In this document: positions 34,605 to 44,334 of the stretch, one piece after another
Numbering within the stretch: the stretch's first letter is position 1
Layout: the number at the start of each line of letters is the position of its first letter
From: Streptomyces albus subsp. chlorinus
GTDB lineage: Bacteria > Actinomycetota > Actinomycetes > Streptomycetales > Streptomycetaceae
Direction: 5' to 3'
Assembly: GCF_013302895.1 (NCBI RefSeq)
Contig: NZ_VJOK01000001.1
Span: 7,425,378-7,489,377, forward strand
DNA: 64,000 nucleotides
Position numbers and translations under genes: made by a program
The notes under the pieces: model-generated
The model's input: the letters and a program-made list of their open reading frames with translations, nothing else
Database searches by the model: none
Told to the model about the DNA's origin: nothing

Positions 34605-34834
34605 ATGCCGACACTGCTGAGGTCCCGCTCAGCCACCGCGTGCTGACGGCGCTCGGCGAAGGCGCCGTCGGCTGCGACGACGGCATGGGTGCTGAGCCCG
34701 TCATACCCGTGTTCGCCGAACTCGGCGATGACCGCGTCGATCACGTGCTGACGGATCCGGGCGGTGCGGCCTCCGGGCCGACGGCGGCCCGAAGGCGGAC
34801 GGGTGCCATCCGGCCTTGGGCCTGCGGGAGCCAT
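34605..34834 (-). pseudogene. truncated tetR-family remnant
   Basis: The minus strand from ATG 34834 reads a basic N terminus, then GRTARIRQHVIDAVIAEFGE and HGYDGLSTHAVVAAD, the first HTH helices of a TetR protein. It then loses the recognition helix and all downstream similarity (DGAFAERRQHAVAERDLSS). Only about 70 codons survive. It lies upstream of the acetyltransferase at 34931 in divergent orientation, so it may once have regulated that gene. Confidence 0.6.
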
Positions 34835-34930
34835 CGCTGAATACCTTTGCTCGGAACGTCGTCGTTGTGACAGGGTCCTGACGCGGCATACGTTGCACTA
34901 GTTGCGTGATCCGCAGGAAGGACGAGATCC

Positions 34931-35572
34931 GTGATGCCGCCTGTTCCCGCCGACCCGGCCGTGGTGCACCCGATGCCCGAGCAGCCGAGGTTGGTGCTGC
35001 TGAAACCCCTGATCACCTCACCGCTGATCGAGGCCGGGGACTTCTCCTACTACGACGACCCCGATGACCCGACCGCTTTCGAGACGCGCAACGTGCTGTA
35101 CCACTACGGGCCGGAGAAGCTGGTCATCGGGAAGTTCTGCGCGCTGGGCGAGGGCGTGCGGTTCATCATGAACGGTGCCAACCACCGCATGGACGGCCCC
35201 TCCACGTTCCCCTTCCCGATCATGGGCGGTTCCTGGTCCGAGCACTTCGACCTCATCACCGGCCTGCCCGGACGAGGCGACACTGTGGTGGGTCATGACG
35301 TCTGGTTCGGCTACCGGTCCATGGTGATGCCCGGCGTCCGCATCGGGCACGGAGCCGTCATCGCCTCCGGCTCCGTCGTCGTCGGCGACGTGCCCGACTA
35401 CGGCATCGTCGGCGGTAACCCCGCCCGCCTCATCCGCCGCCGCTACAGCGACGCCGACATCGACCGCCTCCTCGCCCTGGCCTGGTGGGACTGGCCGCTC
35501 CAGCACCTCACCGAACACATCCGCACGATCATGTCCGGCACCATCGACGACCTGGAAGACGTGGCGCCGTAG
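34931..35572 (+). CDS. Vat/CatB-type xenobiotic O-acetyltransferase
   Basis: A 213-residue left-handed beta-helix acetyltransferase. GTG 34931 (or ATG 34934) follows GGAAGGA. Hallmarks of streptogramin A / chloramphenicol acetyltransferases of the Vat/CatB class: GDFSYYDDPDD, VLYHYGPEKLVIGKFCALG, FIMNGANHRMDGPSTFPF with the catalytic His, GDTVVGHDVWFGYRSMVMP and VVVGDVPDYGIVGGNPA. Hexapeptide repeats are evident and the C-terminal LAWWDWPLQHL is classic. It uses acetyl-CoA to modify a hydroxyl on an antibiotic. The erythromycin-esterase family gene follows in the same direction. Confidence 0.92.
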   Translation: MMPPVPADPAVVHPMPEQPRLVLLKPLITSPLIEAGDFSYYDDPDDPTAFETRNVLYHYGPEKLVIGKFCALGEGVRFIMNGANHRMDGPSTFPFPIMGGSWSEHFDLITGLPGRGDTVVGHDVWFGYRSMVMPGVRIGHGAVIASGSVVVGDVPDYGIVGGNPARLIRRRYSDADIDRLLALAWWDWPLQHLTEHIRTIMSGTIDDLEDVAP

Positions 35573-35712
35573 CAGCGGGAAACCGAACGTCAGGACGCAC
35601 CAACCCAGCAGGCCACGGACCGCCGAGCCGACCCGGCCGATGACGACCCGCGCGGCGATCCGCTTGCCTCGCCGCGCCCCACCACTCCAGTACCGGGAGA
35701 TGAGCTGTCCGT

Positions 35713-37014
35713 ATGCCTGATTCACCCCGCCACGACCCGTTCACCGACTGGCTTAGCACCCACGCCGTCGCCCTCGACCATCTGAACCCCGAGGCACCAC
35801 TTGACGATCTGGAACCGCTGCGCGCCATCATCGGTAACGCACGTGTCGTCGCGATCGGTGAGAGTTCCCACTTCATCGATGAGTTCGCGGCCATGCGCGC
35901 GCGTATCCTTCGCTTCCTGGTCGAGCGCTGCGGATTCACCGTCCTGGCCTTCGAGTACGGCTTCAGCGAAGGCTTCTCGCTCGACGCATGGGCCCAGGGG
36001 GAAGGCACCGATGACGAGCTGTCCGCGGACCTCGCCGGGGCGATCCCCGTGGGAGTCGACGAGCCGCTGCGCTGGATCCGCCGGTACAACCGCACCGCCT
36101 CGACACCGGTGCGCTTCGCAGGCGTCGACATCCCCGCGGCCGGCGGGTCCTTGCTCCCCGCCCTGGCCCCGGTCGCCGACTACCTGCGCCGGACCGACCC
36201 CGAAACCCTGCCGGTCGTCCAGGAGGCGATGCGGATCGCCGAAACATTCGCCAGTGGCTCCGGGGCCGTCGCCGCACCCAGGTGGGCCCGTCTGCCCACC
36301 GCCGAACAGCATGCTCTCAGCGCGAAGCTGTCGCGCCTGCTCATCCGGTTCCGCTCCGTGGAACCGCTGTACGTCTCACGCGGCGACCAGCACAGCTACG
36401 ACATCGCCCTGCGCCGGCTCGAAGGCGCCTGCCACGCCGACTACACCTTCCGCGCCATGGCCGATCTCTTCGCGGGCAAAGGGCCGGCCGCCGACACCTC
36501 CGCCCGCGACGTCTACATGGCCGAGTCACTCCTGTGGCACCTGGAGCGCTTCGAACCCGGGACCCGCGTCGTGTTGGCGGCTCACAACGCCCATATCCAG
36601 AAGACACCGGTCTCCTTCAACGGCCACACCACAGCACTCCCCATGGGACAGCATCTGCACGGCGCGCTCGGTGATGACTACTTCGCCGTCGGCCTGACGA
36701 GCACCACCGGGCATACCGCAGACATGCCCCGCGACGAGAACACACCCTTCGGCTTCACCATCGAGGCCACCGCGCTGGAGCCGGCCGAGCCGGGAAGCAT
36801 CGAAGCCGCCTTCGCCGACGCGCAACTCGGGCTCAGCATCGCCGGACTCCACCCGGCACGCACGCAAGCGGCCCAGGCAGATGCCGGCCTGGCCCCGGGC
36901 CCGGACCGCATCCGGATACAAAGCGCCTACCTCCACACCCCCATCCTCGACGCCTTCGATGCCATCCTTTACACCCCGGCCTCCACCGTTGCCGACAACC
37001 TCGGCAACATGTGA
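35713..37014 (+). CDS. erythromycin esterase-family protein
   Basis: A 433-residue protein starting at ATG 35713 (GGGAGA upstream). It belongs to the Ere/EreA-like TraB-related hydrolase family: ARVVAIGESSHFIDEFAAMR (Glu and His of the G-E-x-x-H motif), TVLAFEYGFSEG, RFAGVDIPAAGGS and VVLAAHNAHIQK (second conserved His). Family members open the macrolactone ring of erythromycin, but many homologues have other or unknown substrates. It sits in a run of antibiotic-modifying homologues. Confidence 0.88.
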   Translation: MPDSPRHDPFTDWLSTHAVALDHLNPEAPLDDLEPLRAIIGNARVVAIGESSHFIDEFAAMRARILRFLVERCGFTVLAFEYGFSEGFSLDAWAQGEGTDDELSADLAGAIPVGVDEPLRWIRRYNRTASTPVRFAGVDIPAAGGSLLPALAPVADYLRRTDPETLPVVQEAMRIAETFASGSGAVAAPRWARLPTAEQHALSAKLSRLLIRFRSVEPLYVSRGDQHSYDIALRRLEGACHADYTFRAMADLFAGKGPAADTSARDVYMAESLLWHLERFEPGTRVVLAAHNAHIQKTPVSFNGHTTALPMGQHLHGALGDDYFAVGLTSTTGHTADMPRDENTPFGFTIEATALEPAEPGSIEAAFADAQLGLSIAGLHPARTQAAQADAGLAPGPDRIRIQSAYLHTPILDAFDAILYTPASTVADNLGNM

Positions 37015-37018
37015 GACG

Positions 37019-37038
37019 GGCCCCTTGCACCGGGGGCC
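37019..37038 (+). terminator. weak hairpin after the esterase gene
   Basis: GGCCCC (37019-37024) pairs with GGGGCC (37033-37038) and is followed by TT. It starts 5 bases after the stop codon. Confidence 0.45.
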
Positions 37039-37254
37039 TTCGCCATGGCTGTTGCCCACCACGACTCGACGGGGCTGTGGCGGGTGGCGAGGGGGGCCGG
37101 AAGGTGCGGGACCTGGGAAGCATGAGCTCTCGGCGGTGCACGCCTGTCAGCAGGCCGTGGAGACAGCCGACAGGTCGGCTCGGGTGAGGCCGCTCCCGGC
37201 GCGTCGGGGGAGAGGGCTGTCTTTCGGGGCGCCTGGGGGGTTGGCGGGGAGCGG

Positions 37255-37809
37255 TTAGCCGGTCGGGCGATCGACGCGGTAGACGAAGTGCAGGCGGTCG
37301 TCAATGGAGTTGTCGGGTTTCAGGAGAGCCTCCGTGCAGCGGTGGAAACCCGCTTTCTCCAGCATCCGCCAGGAGGCGCGGTTCGCGGAGTGGACGGGGA
37401 CAATGATGCTCTCCGCCTCAGGGTGATCGGTCCAGGTGGCCGCGACGAAAGCTCGGATGATGCGCGTGCCGAGCCCCCGGCCGGTCAGCTGCGGGTCACC
37501 GATCAGGTAGTCGACCGTCATCGCCTGCTCGGGAACCTCCACCTGGGGCCTCAGATCGCCGAGGTACTGGGGATAGTCGGCGAACCAGCATCGCTGCACC
37601 AAAGCGACCGGGTTTCCGTCGATATCGACGACGAAGTCCTCCGAAGGCTCCTCGCCCCGGGCCGCCGGCCCGAAGTCGCGTGCGACCGCCTCGGGCGAGG
37701 TCTCGTGGTTCCACCAGCGTGCGACATGAGGCTGGAGGAGCCACGTTCTCAGCTGCGGGAAGTCGGACTCGTCGAGTCTGCGCCATGCGATCGTCACGGG
37801 AAGCCTCAC
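37255..37809 (-). CDS. GNAT acetyltransferase, AAC(6')-like
   Basis: A 184-residue protein; GTG 37809 is proposed (GTG 37797 also possible) because the protein then begins VRLPVTIAWRRLDESDFPQL, like aminoglycoside 6'-N-acetyltransferases. Typical parts: WLLQPHVARWWNHETSPEAV, DFVVDIDGNPVALVQRCWF, VDYLIGDPQLTGRGLGTRII (acetyl-CoA pyrophosphate loop, R-G-x-G-T) and NRASWRMLEKAGFHR. It may acetylate aminoglycosides or an amine metabolite. No good ribosome-binding site is seen at either start. Confidence 0.88.
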   Translation of the reverse strand: MRLPVTIAWRRLDESDFPQLRTWLLQPHVARWWNHETSPEAVARDFGPAARGEEPSEDFVVDIDGNPVALVQRCWFADYPQYLGDLRPQVEVPEQAMTVDYLIGDPQLTGRGLGTRIIRAFVAATWTDHPEAESIIVPVHSANRASWRMLEKAGFHRCTEALLKPDNSIDDRLHFVYRVDRPTG

Positions 37810-38798
37810 GGAATCGGTTGGGTATCCCGTTCTTTCTCCCAGACGACCGATTGCCGTGCCACCGGTATTGCCGGCCTGCGTGGCCAGCCACACCGATTCC
37901 GGCACCGGCGCTGTCTCCTGCCCTCCACCCCGCCGCCCCCTGACCGGGCTCGCGCCACACTCGGGTCGTTCGGCATCTCCACGCAGAGCACCTGTCTGCT
38001 GGAGGATGCCGACCTCTTCTGCCGATCCGCGGCACCCCCGCACTGTTCGTGCTGCGTCGCGTGGTGTGCGGAGGGAGACGAAGCGAGAGAGAGTACCGTT
38101 CACGTCCCTCCACGCGTCGCCCCTGGCGGCGTGATGCCGGCCTGTCCGATTCCACCGACACGGACATCGCCGCGCACCGCGGAGTCGGCGGCCGTCCCTC
38201 AGCCGAGCCAGGCCGTGGAGGTCCTGGAGTGGTCCGCCACCGGAAGCAGCCCGGCACCGCGCATGCCTGGCGTCTGCGCGCAGGCGGGCTCGCAGTCGGT
38301 CACCCACCACCATCTCGATGTCCGTGTCGCCCCCATGTGCGGCGGCCCTCCACCCGATGCGCCTCCACCCTGCGAGGCGTGGCCGGCGCTCTGCGATGCG
38401 CTGGCCGAGTCGGATGCCTTCTGCCGCGCCCGACTCGACCAGCAAGCCCGCCTTGCGCGGCCAGGCGCCTCGTTCCCGACCGCACCCCCTTGGTCTCCCT
38501 TGCGCGGACCGGTTCGAGGTCCGAGGCGTCGACGGAGTGCCGGCAGATCGCTAAATCCCTAGATCGCTAGGTCGCTCTGGGAGCGCCTGCAGCCGCGCCG
38601 CTGGGGCCGGTACGAGCAGAACCGGGGGACCTTGTCACGCACTGCGGCACAGCCCGTGGCCCCTGGTTGTACAACCACGTTAGGATCGACGGCAGTTGAG
38701 ACATCGCGCACCGTCCTCTGTGCGGACCGCCGCTGCGGAGGAAGCTTGGCGACGGCGTACTGCGGAGCCGGCCGGGCACGGTAGGGGGAGAGGGCGCT
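37810..38798. other. 989-base region without a recognised gene
   Basis: Several long frames overlap here but none has family motifs or a sensible start. It may be a decayed gene. A small inverted repeat (CCTAG-ATCG-CTAGG) is at 38558-38571. The GGGGGAGAGG before 38799 is the kinase ribosome-binding site. Confidence 0.4.
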
Positions 38799-41060
38799 GT
38801 GGCACCGTCGTACACGCCGCTGTCGGCAGAGGACCCGGAGCAGGTGGGGCAGTACCGGCTCGTCGGGCGGCTGGGACGGGGCGGGATGGGCCAGGTGTAC
38901 CTGGGGCGGTCCGCGAGCGGGCGGTTGGTCGCGGTGAAGGTGGTGCGAGCGGAGCTGGGCCACGACCCCGGACTCCGGCGTCGTTTCGTGCGTGAGGTGG
39001 CGGCGGCGCGCCGTGTGACCGGGTTCTTCACCGCGGCGGTCGTGGACGCCGACCCGGAGGGCGATCCCCCCTGGCTGGCCACCGCGTATGTGCCCGGGTT
39101 GCCGCTGAGTACGGCGGTTGCGGAGTACGGGGCGTGGTCCGAGCGGGCTGTGCGCACGCTGGGGGCCGCCCTGGCGGAGGCCCTGGAGGGGATCCACCAG
39201 GCCGGCCTGGTCCACCGGGACCTGAAGCCGTTGAATGTGCTGCTGGCCGCGGACGGCCCGCGGGTGATCGACTTCGGGATCTCGCTGGCGGCCGATGACA
39301 CTCAGCTCACCCAGACCGGCATGCTCATCGGCACCCCTGGCTTCATCTCCCCTGAACAGTTGGTGGGCGACCCCACCACCGCCGCCAGTGATGTCTTCGC
39401 ACTCGGCGCCGTTCTGGCCTGGACCGCGACCGGCTCTGGCCCCTACGGGCGGGGTTCCGCGCATGCCGTGAACTACCGGGTGGCCCATGAGGAGCCGAAT
39501 CTGTCGGCGCTGCCGGGCGACTTGGCCGGGGTGGTGGCGCGATGCCTGGACAAGAAGCCCTCCCGGCGGCCCACAGCTTCGCAACTGATCGCCGAACTCG
39601 GACATATGGCCGACAGCGCGGACGGTGGCCCGCTCACCGAGGTCGACTGGCTGCCCCCGGCCGTCAGGGAGGCGATCGGCCGGAAGGGTGCGGCAACACC
39701 GGAGGCCCCCGAGGACCGACGGCCGGGCGAGCCCACACGTCCCGACCCGACCGACCTGGCCGACCCGGCCGAGCGAACCGGCCAGTCCGAGCGAACCGGC
39801 CGGTCCGAGCGACCCGGCCAGTCCGAGCGGCTCGACCAGTCCGAGGGGCCCGACCGGTCGCGTCCCTGGTTCCCGGCCTCCCGCCGAGGCGCGGTGGCGG
39901 TGGCCGGTGCCGCGGCCCTGGCGATCCTGCTCTCGGTACTGTTTCTGCCGTTCCCCGACGAGACCCACGGCTCCGACGACTCGGCCAAGTCCGCGTCGCC
40001 CGGCCCTCGGGCGCCCAGACTTTCCCCGATCTGGTCGTTCCAACCGGACAAGGACGCCAAGGCAGCGCCCGTCTACGCGGACGGACGGATCTACACCACG
40101 GACGACAACGGCACCCTGTACGCGGTCAAGGCCAGTACCGGGACGAAGCTGTGGAAGTTCCGGCAGACCGGAAGCAAGGCCACAGCGGGCCCCCTCGTCG
40201 TCAACGACGTCGTCTACTTCGCCGGTGACAACCACCACATGTATGCCCTGGACGCGCGCAACGGCCGCACGCGATGGGAAACCGAGTACGAGTCATCGGT
40301 CTCTTCCCTCACGGTCTCCGACGGGCGCGTGTACGACGCGATCGACGTGAGTGACGAAGCGGCCGATTATTCCGTTCTGCACGCGCGGGATGCCCGTACG
40401 GGCCGCGAACTGTGGACCGAGGAGCGGTCGGCCGGCAACCTGGTCGCCGCCGGGGGAAGGCTCTACTACAGCCTCGACGACCGAGTGACAGCCCTGCGTG
40501 GCAAAGACGGCTCAACCCTCTGGGAGGCCAAGACCGACATGGCCTCGGTGGACACGCTTGCAGTGAACGGTGGACTCGTGCACCTGGGAGGTGACGGCCG
40601 GGACAGCGACGACCCCGAATTCGCGGTGGAGGCCCGGGACTCCGGCACCGGCAAGAAGATCTGGAACGCCTCTTTTCCGCAGAAGCACGGCACATGGGCG
40701 CCGCCTGCCCGACCGCTTGTCGCCGGTGGCCTGGTCCACTGGAGCGGACACGACCGTGTGCACTCCTTCACGGCTGAAACCGGCGACGAGGTCTGGCGGC
40801 GGAGGGTCCCCGGTTCGGTGGGCGTGGACGAGAGTGGGGTGGAGGGAAGCTTGCAACCACTGGGCGTCGAGAGAGGTGCGCTCCACCTGCAGGGGCGTGG
40901 CGGCAATCTTTACACCCTCGACGCCCGTACCGGCGCCTGCCGGTGGAAGTGCGCACCGCGACGGTACGGCCGTATGGCGGCGTGGGGCACTGCGCCAGCG
41001 GTCCTGAAGAGTGGCGTGCTCTATTACAGCGACGGGAAGCTGCGCGCCAGCCAGCTCTGA
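38799..41060 (+). CDS. Ser/Thr protein kinase with extracellular PQQ-type beta-propeller
   Basis: A 753-residue Hanks-type kinase starting at GTG 38799. Kinase domain (about 15-270): glycine loop GRLGRGGMGQVYLG, K47 in VAVKVV, catalytic loop HRDLKPLNVLL with D141, DFG at 158-160, GTPGFISPEQ activation segment. A juxtamembrane linker has SERTGQ-type repeats. One membrane span follows (GAVAVAGAAALAILLSVLF). The outer part (about 400-753) has repeated W-x-F/Y-x-T-G-x-x-L-W blades (YAVKASTGTKLWKF, YALDARNGRTRWE) typical of PQQ/WD-like sensor propellers. It probably phosphorylates cytosolic targets in response to an external ligand. Confidence 0.93.
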   Translation: MAPSYTPLSAEDPEQVGQYRLVGRLGRGGMGQVYLGRSASGRLVAVKVVRAELGHDPGLRRRFVREVAAARRVTGFFTAAVVDADPEGDPPWLATAYVPGLPLSTAVAEYGAWSERAVRTLGAALAEALEGIHQAGLVHRDLKPLNVLLAADGPRVIDFGISLAADDTQLTQTGMLIGTPGFISPEQLVGDPTTAASDVFALGAVLAWTATGSGPYGRGSAHAVNYRVAHEEPNLSALPGDLAGVVARCLDKKPSRRPTASQLIAELGHMADSADGGPLTEVDWLPPAVREAIGRKGAATPEAPEDRRPGEPTRPDPTDLADPAERTGQSERTGRSERPGQSERLDQSEGPDRSRPWFPASRRGAVAVAGAAALAILLSVLFLPFPDETHGSDDSAKSASPGPRAPRLSPIWSFQPDKDAKAAPVYADGRIYTTDDNGTLYAVKASTGTKLWKFRQTGSKATAGPLVVNDVVYFAGDNHHMYALDARNGRTRWETEYESSVSSLTVSDGRVYDAIDVSDEAADYSVLHARDARTGRELWTEERSAGNLVAAGGRLYYSLDDRVTALRGKDGSTLWEAKTDMASVDTLAVNGGLVHLGGDGRDSDDPEFAVEARDSGTGKKIWNASFPQKHGTWAPPARPLVAGGLVHWSGHDRVHSFTAETGDEVWRRRVPGSVGVDESGVEGSLQPLGVERGALHLQGRGGNLYTLDARTGACRWKCAPRRYGRMAAWGTAPAVLKSGVLYYSDGKLRASQL

Positions 41061-41269
41061 GGACCAGTAAGACGACCGTTGCAGACGGTGTGCAAGTTCT
41101 TCTGCTGCTACCGCACTCCTACCGGTCTACGGCGTTGGGCGTCCGGAGCCGGGGGCTTCCGCATGCTGATCGCGGGATCGAGGCGATGCGCTGGTGGGAC
41201 CTGAACGCCCCCTAGCTGGACGTGTATCCGGCATCGACGCCTGGCCTCGCCCGCCTCCTCTGCCCGCCG

Positions 41270-41774
41270 GTTTGCACTGAGCCCGCTGTGCTGCCGGGGG
41301 CCGACGGTAGCTGCCGTGCCGTCAGGCTCGTTCTCGGTGGCCAGTGCGATGGCTCCGACGAGTGTGAGCAGCTGAGCGAGGGTGACGCCGGGGCGTACGG
41401 CATGCGCCTGGTGTGCGCGGGCGAGTAGTTCGCTGCCAACGCTCGCAATCATCGTGTGGCAGGTCTCCCAAGGGCCGGATCACCATCGCTGGCGCCGGGC
41501 ATCAGCAATGCCCCCAGGCCTTGTCGGCTACGGCATGGACGCCGACGGCGTGGAGCCAGGTGATGAGTGCGGCTCCCGGGTCGGGCTCGGTGGCCAGGTC
41601 ACGTGCCGTGGCGCAGAGAGTCTGCACCTGGTCTTTGAAGACCGCCTCCAGCAGCGCCTGTCGGGAGGGGAAGTGCCGGTGCGGTGTGGCCGAGCCGACC
41701 GCAGCGTACCGGGCGATCTGCTCAAGCGAGGCTTCGGTGCCGTGTCGGGCGAGGGCAGCCTCGCGCTCGGACAC
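41270..41774 (-). pseudogene. tetR-family gene, N-terminally truncated and frameshifted
   Basis: From GTG 41774 the frame reads ALARHGTEASLEQIARYAAV and HRHFPSRQALLEAVFKDQVQ, the TetR HTH without its first helix. It ends at 41502 with an abrupt AVADKAWGHC. The rest of the protein is found in another frame as MIASVGSELLARAHQAHAVR and LAQLLTLVGAIALATEN down to about 41290. One frameshift near 41480-41510 and loss of the N terminus explain the pattern. Confidence 0.75.
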
Positions 41775-42327
41775 TCCAGGGGGACTGAGGAGTAAGACCG
41801 GCCTGGCTTACGACGCTCTGAGGCGCCCCGCCGCACTTCGTGCTCGCCGGCGGCGACACCAATCAATGACTGCGCCCCAGTTCACCACCGTTGGCGGTGA
41901 TTCGGGTGCCTCTCACGGTCTCAGGCCGCCCCCGGATACGGCCTACCCATCCGGCCACCGGCACGCGTGACGCCGGCGGGACGGGGGCCGGAAGGACCTC
42001 GGTCAGCCGCCTGCTCCGCCGGCCTGTTCCGGGCCGGAGGAATTTCTCTGGCTGCCCGTGAACTTTCCCGTCGGCCCGGCCATCGGACTCTGCGGTACCG
42101 AAGATCGGTACCCGTCGTATCGGGGCCTCTCAGAAACAGAGACGCCTCCCGCCGTATACCCCAACGCGCCGGGCCACCACCGGCGCGGGACCCGAGCCGG
42201 CGTGAAACTGGATCGGGTGCCAAAGGGCTGGGGTCGGGGTAGTGGCGCAGGGTCGCACATGCCCCGGCAGGCGGACCCGCACGCCGTCGGGCGTGCACGC
42301 GACGCACGTACGCAGAAGGAGCATCAC
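41775..42327. other. gap before the small secreted protein
   Basis: No gene recognised. AGAAGGAG at about 42313-42320 is the ribosome-binding site of the next gene. Confidence 0.4.
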
Positions 42328-42633
42328 ATGCGCGGATTCAAGCGCGCCGCCATTGTCGGCGCCGGTCTCATAGGCTTCTCCGGCATCGCCGCCGGAGCCG
42401 CCCAGGCCCTGCCCGACCCGCACGCATACATGGTGGGCGACACGTACACGGAGCCCAGCAAGGAAGCCTGCGAAAATGACGGCAACTCGTGGTGGGGCGT
42501 CAACGAGTTCTCCTGCCTGCCCAACCCCGACGGTACGTGGACGTTCCGGATCGACTCGCTCAGCCAGTGCCCTGGCGCACTGTCGTCCCGTAGCACGGCT
42601 CCTGAGGCCGGCTACTCCGTGAAGGGCTGCTGA
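42328..42633 (+). CDS. small secreted Cys-containing protein of unknown function
   Basis: A 101-residue protein; ATG 42328 has an AGAAGGAG site. The signal peptide is clear: MRGFKRAAIVGAGLIGFSGI ... AAQALP, cleavage near residue 28. The mature 73 residues contain four Cys (ENDGNSWW region, FSCLPN, SQCPGAL, VKGC), so two disulfides are likely. It is rich in Trp, Pro and Ser with no catalytic motif recognised. It may be a small extracellular Streptomyces-type protein. A degenerate partial copy follows at once (42712). Confidence 0.8.
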   Translation: MRGFKRAAIVGAGLIGFSGIAAGAAQALPDPHAYMVGDTYTEPSKEACENDGNSWWGVNEFSCLPNPDGTWTFRIDSLSQCPGALSSRSTAPEAGYSVKGC

Positions 42634-42711
42634 GCACTCTTCCGAGTAGACCGGCCTGGAACCTCTCCGGCCGTTCGGGCGGCGGGACAGCACCGTCCCG
42701 GCACTCCCGCT

Positions 42712-42810
42712 TTCTCCGGCATCGCCGCCGAAGCTGCCATGGCCCTGCCCGCCCCGGGCGGGGTCATGGTGGGCCACACGTCCACGGAGCCCACCGAGCC
42801 CGCCTTGTGA
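42712..42810 (+). pseudogene. degenerate tandem copy of the small secreted protein
   Basis: Reads FSGIAAEAAMALPAPGGVMV and then GHTSTEPTEPAL before TGA 42808-42810. This parallels FSGIAAGAAQALPDPHAYMV and GDTYTEPSKEA of the gene at 42328. The N-terminal part of the signal peptide and the whole Cys-rich domain are missing, so it is a duplication relic. Confidence 0.7.
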
Positions 42811-42920
42811 AACGGCCCGGCTCGTGCCGCTGCTCGCCGCGGACGGGCGCCGACCTCATACTGACTGCGCCCTCGGCTTGGACGATGTCTTGATTGGCGA
42901 ACTGGACTTCGTGCGCTGCT

Positions 42921-43481
42921 CTAAGGGTCTTGGTCGGGTGCCGTGATTCCGAGGTCGACACGCATGATGCGGCGCATTCTCCAGAGGGCCTCCCACAGTT
43001 CGTCGAAACTCTCCCGCACGGTGTCCAGGCTCTCGCCCTGTCGGGCGGTGCCTTTGTCGAGTCGCATCAACAGACCGTACAGTTCGCCAAGATGGCGGTT
43101 CGCCGTGCTGGCTGTCTCCGCCACGGTGTCAGGCAGTACCATCTGGGCCTCGGCGTGACGCAAGCGGTGGTCGCGGCGTGCCCGGTCCAGATCGGACCTC
43201 AGCTCTTCGGTCACCTCGCCCCTCTCCAGGGCGTGGAGGACCTTCGCCATCACGTTGGCCAAGTCGCGAGTGCCGGCGCTGAGAGCGGCGTAGCACGTGC
43301 GCCGCGCCTCAAACTGAGCCTGGCGCGTGGCGTACTCGCGTTCGTCTTGCTGGAGCTGTCTTGTGTGGTCCAGTTCGCGGGCCCTGGCGCGGTCGGCACC
43401 GCGCTGTGTGATCACGGCGGCCGCGAGCGTGCCGCCGACGCCCAGAACCGCGATTACGATCTGGCTGATTGCGCTGTTCAA
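42921..43481 (-). CDS. membrane-anchored coiled-coil protein of unknown function
   Basis: A 186-residue protein starting MNSAISQIVIAVLGVGGTLA, with one N-terminal membrane segment (residues about 6-25). A long charged helix region follows (RARARELDHTRQLQQDEREY), then helices to the end. Proteins of this shape are common in Streptomyces but their role is unknown. It lies beside an internally deleted IS5 element, in the same direction. Confidence 0.75.
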   Translation of the reverse strand: MNSAISQIVIAVLGVGGTLAAAVITQRGADRARARELDHTRQLQQDEREYATRQAQFEARRTCYAALSAGTRDLANVMAKVLHALERGEVTEELRSDLDRARRDHRLRHAEAQMVLPDTVAETASTANRHLGELYGLLMRLDKGTARQGESLDTVRESFDELWEALWRMRRIMRVDLGITAPDQDP

Positions 43482-43538
43482 GCTGCCCCCCGGCTCCGAT
43501 CGGCTCGCCGGGACTGTACCCGCTGCCGGACGTTCTCC

Positions 43539-43916
43539 TCAGCGGACGGAGCGCCGGTAGCAGATGAGGGCGCTGGCGAGGCCGACGAAGGCCAGAAAGT
43601 GCTCATCCTTGCGCTCATAACGGCAGTGCAGGCGGCGGCAGCCGCCCAGCCAGGACAGGGTGCGCTCGATCACCCAGCGGTGCCGACCGAGCCTGTTGGA
43701 GGCATCCACACCCCGGCGGGCGATGCGCGGCACGATCTGTCTGCGTCGCAGCCAGTGACGCAGGTGGTCGAAGTCGTAGCCCTTGTCGGCGTGGAGCCGG
43801 TCCGGGCGGCGGCGCCGGCCCCCGCCCTGCGGGCGCTGCGGCGTCGGCGGTACCACGTCCTGGAACAGCTCCCACAACCCGTCCGGCACCAGCCGCTCGA
43901 CTATCCCCATGCCCAC
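43539..43916 (-). pseudogene. IS5-family transposase with in-frame internal deletion
   Basis: The frame is intact (125 codons) but too short. The N-terminal motif GIVERLVPDGLWELFQDVVP, with PQRPQGGGRRRR, is joined directly to PDRLHADKGYDFDHLRHWLR, RLGRHRWVIERTLSWLGGCR and EHFLAFVGLASALICYRR. In full-length members about 150 residues with the first catalytic Asp lie between GGGRRR and the Arg-rich stretch before LHADKGYD. Recombination between the two Arg-rich codon runs would explain the clean deletion. The second Asp (HADKGYD) and Glu (WVIERT) remain. Confidence 0.85.
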
Positions 43917-44334
43917 AACAACGAGCTACCGCCAACTGAGACATCGGCTTATTGATCGCTCCTCCCGCGGCATCGCCCGGTCCCGAGACCCGTCCCACCA
44001 GCCCCTTTTGGCAAGCCCCGCACGCGGTGACCACCCGCCACAAGACCGGCATGCCCGCTGCGGCCGTCGGTAAGATCACCATCCCTGGACAGGCGCGCGA
44101 CCTGCTGACCGACGGCCCCGCCCTTCCCTGCGGAGGAAGAGCGGAGCCGTCGGCGCGTGACCAAACGCCGTGCCCGGCGGTCGCCCAGGCCGGCCGCAGG
44201 AGTTCCGTCGCGAACCCGGGCACATTCCTCATACTCGGCGCGGCCAGCCCCGTCGACCATCAGGTGGTGGACGGGCTCGCATGCGACCCATTACCCGAGT
44301 TCGTCGGGGCGGAGGCTCGGCATTGCCGTATTCC

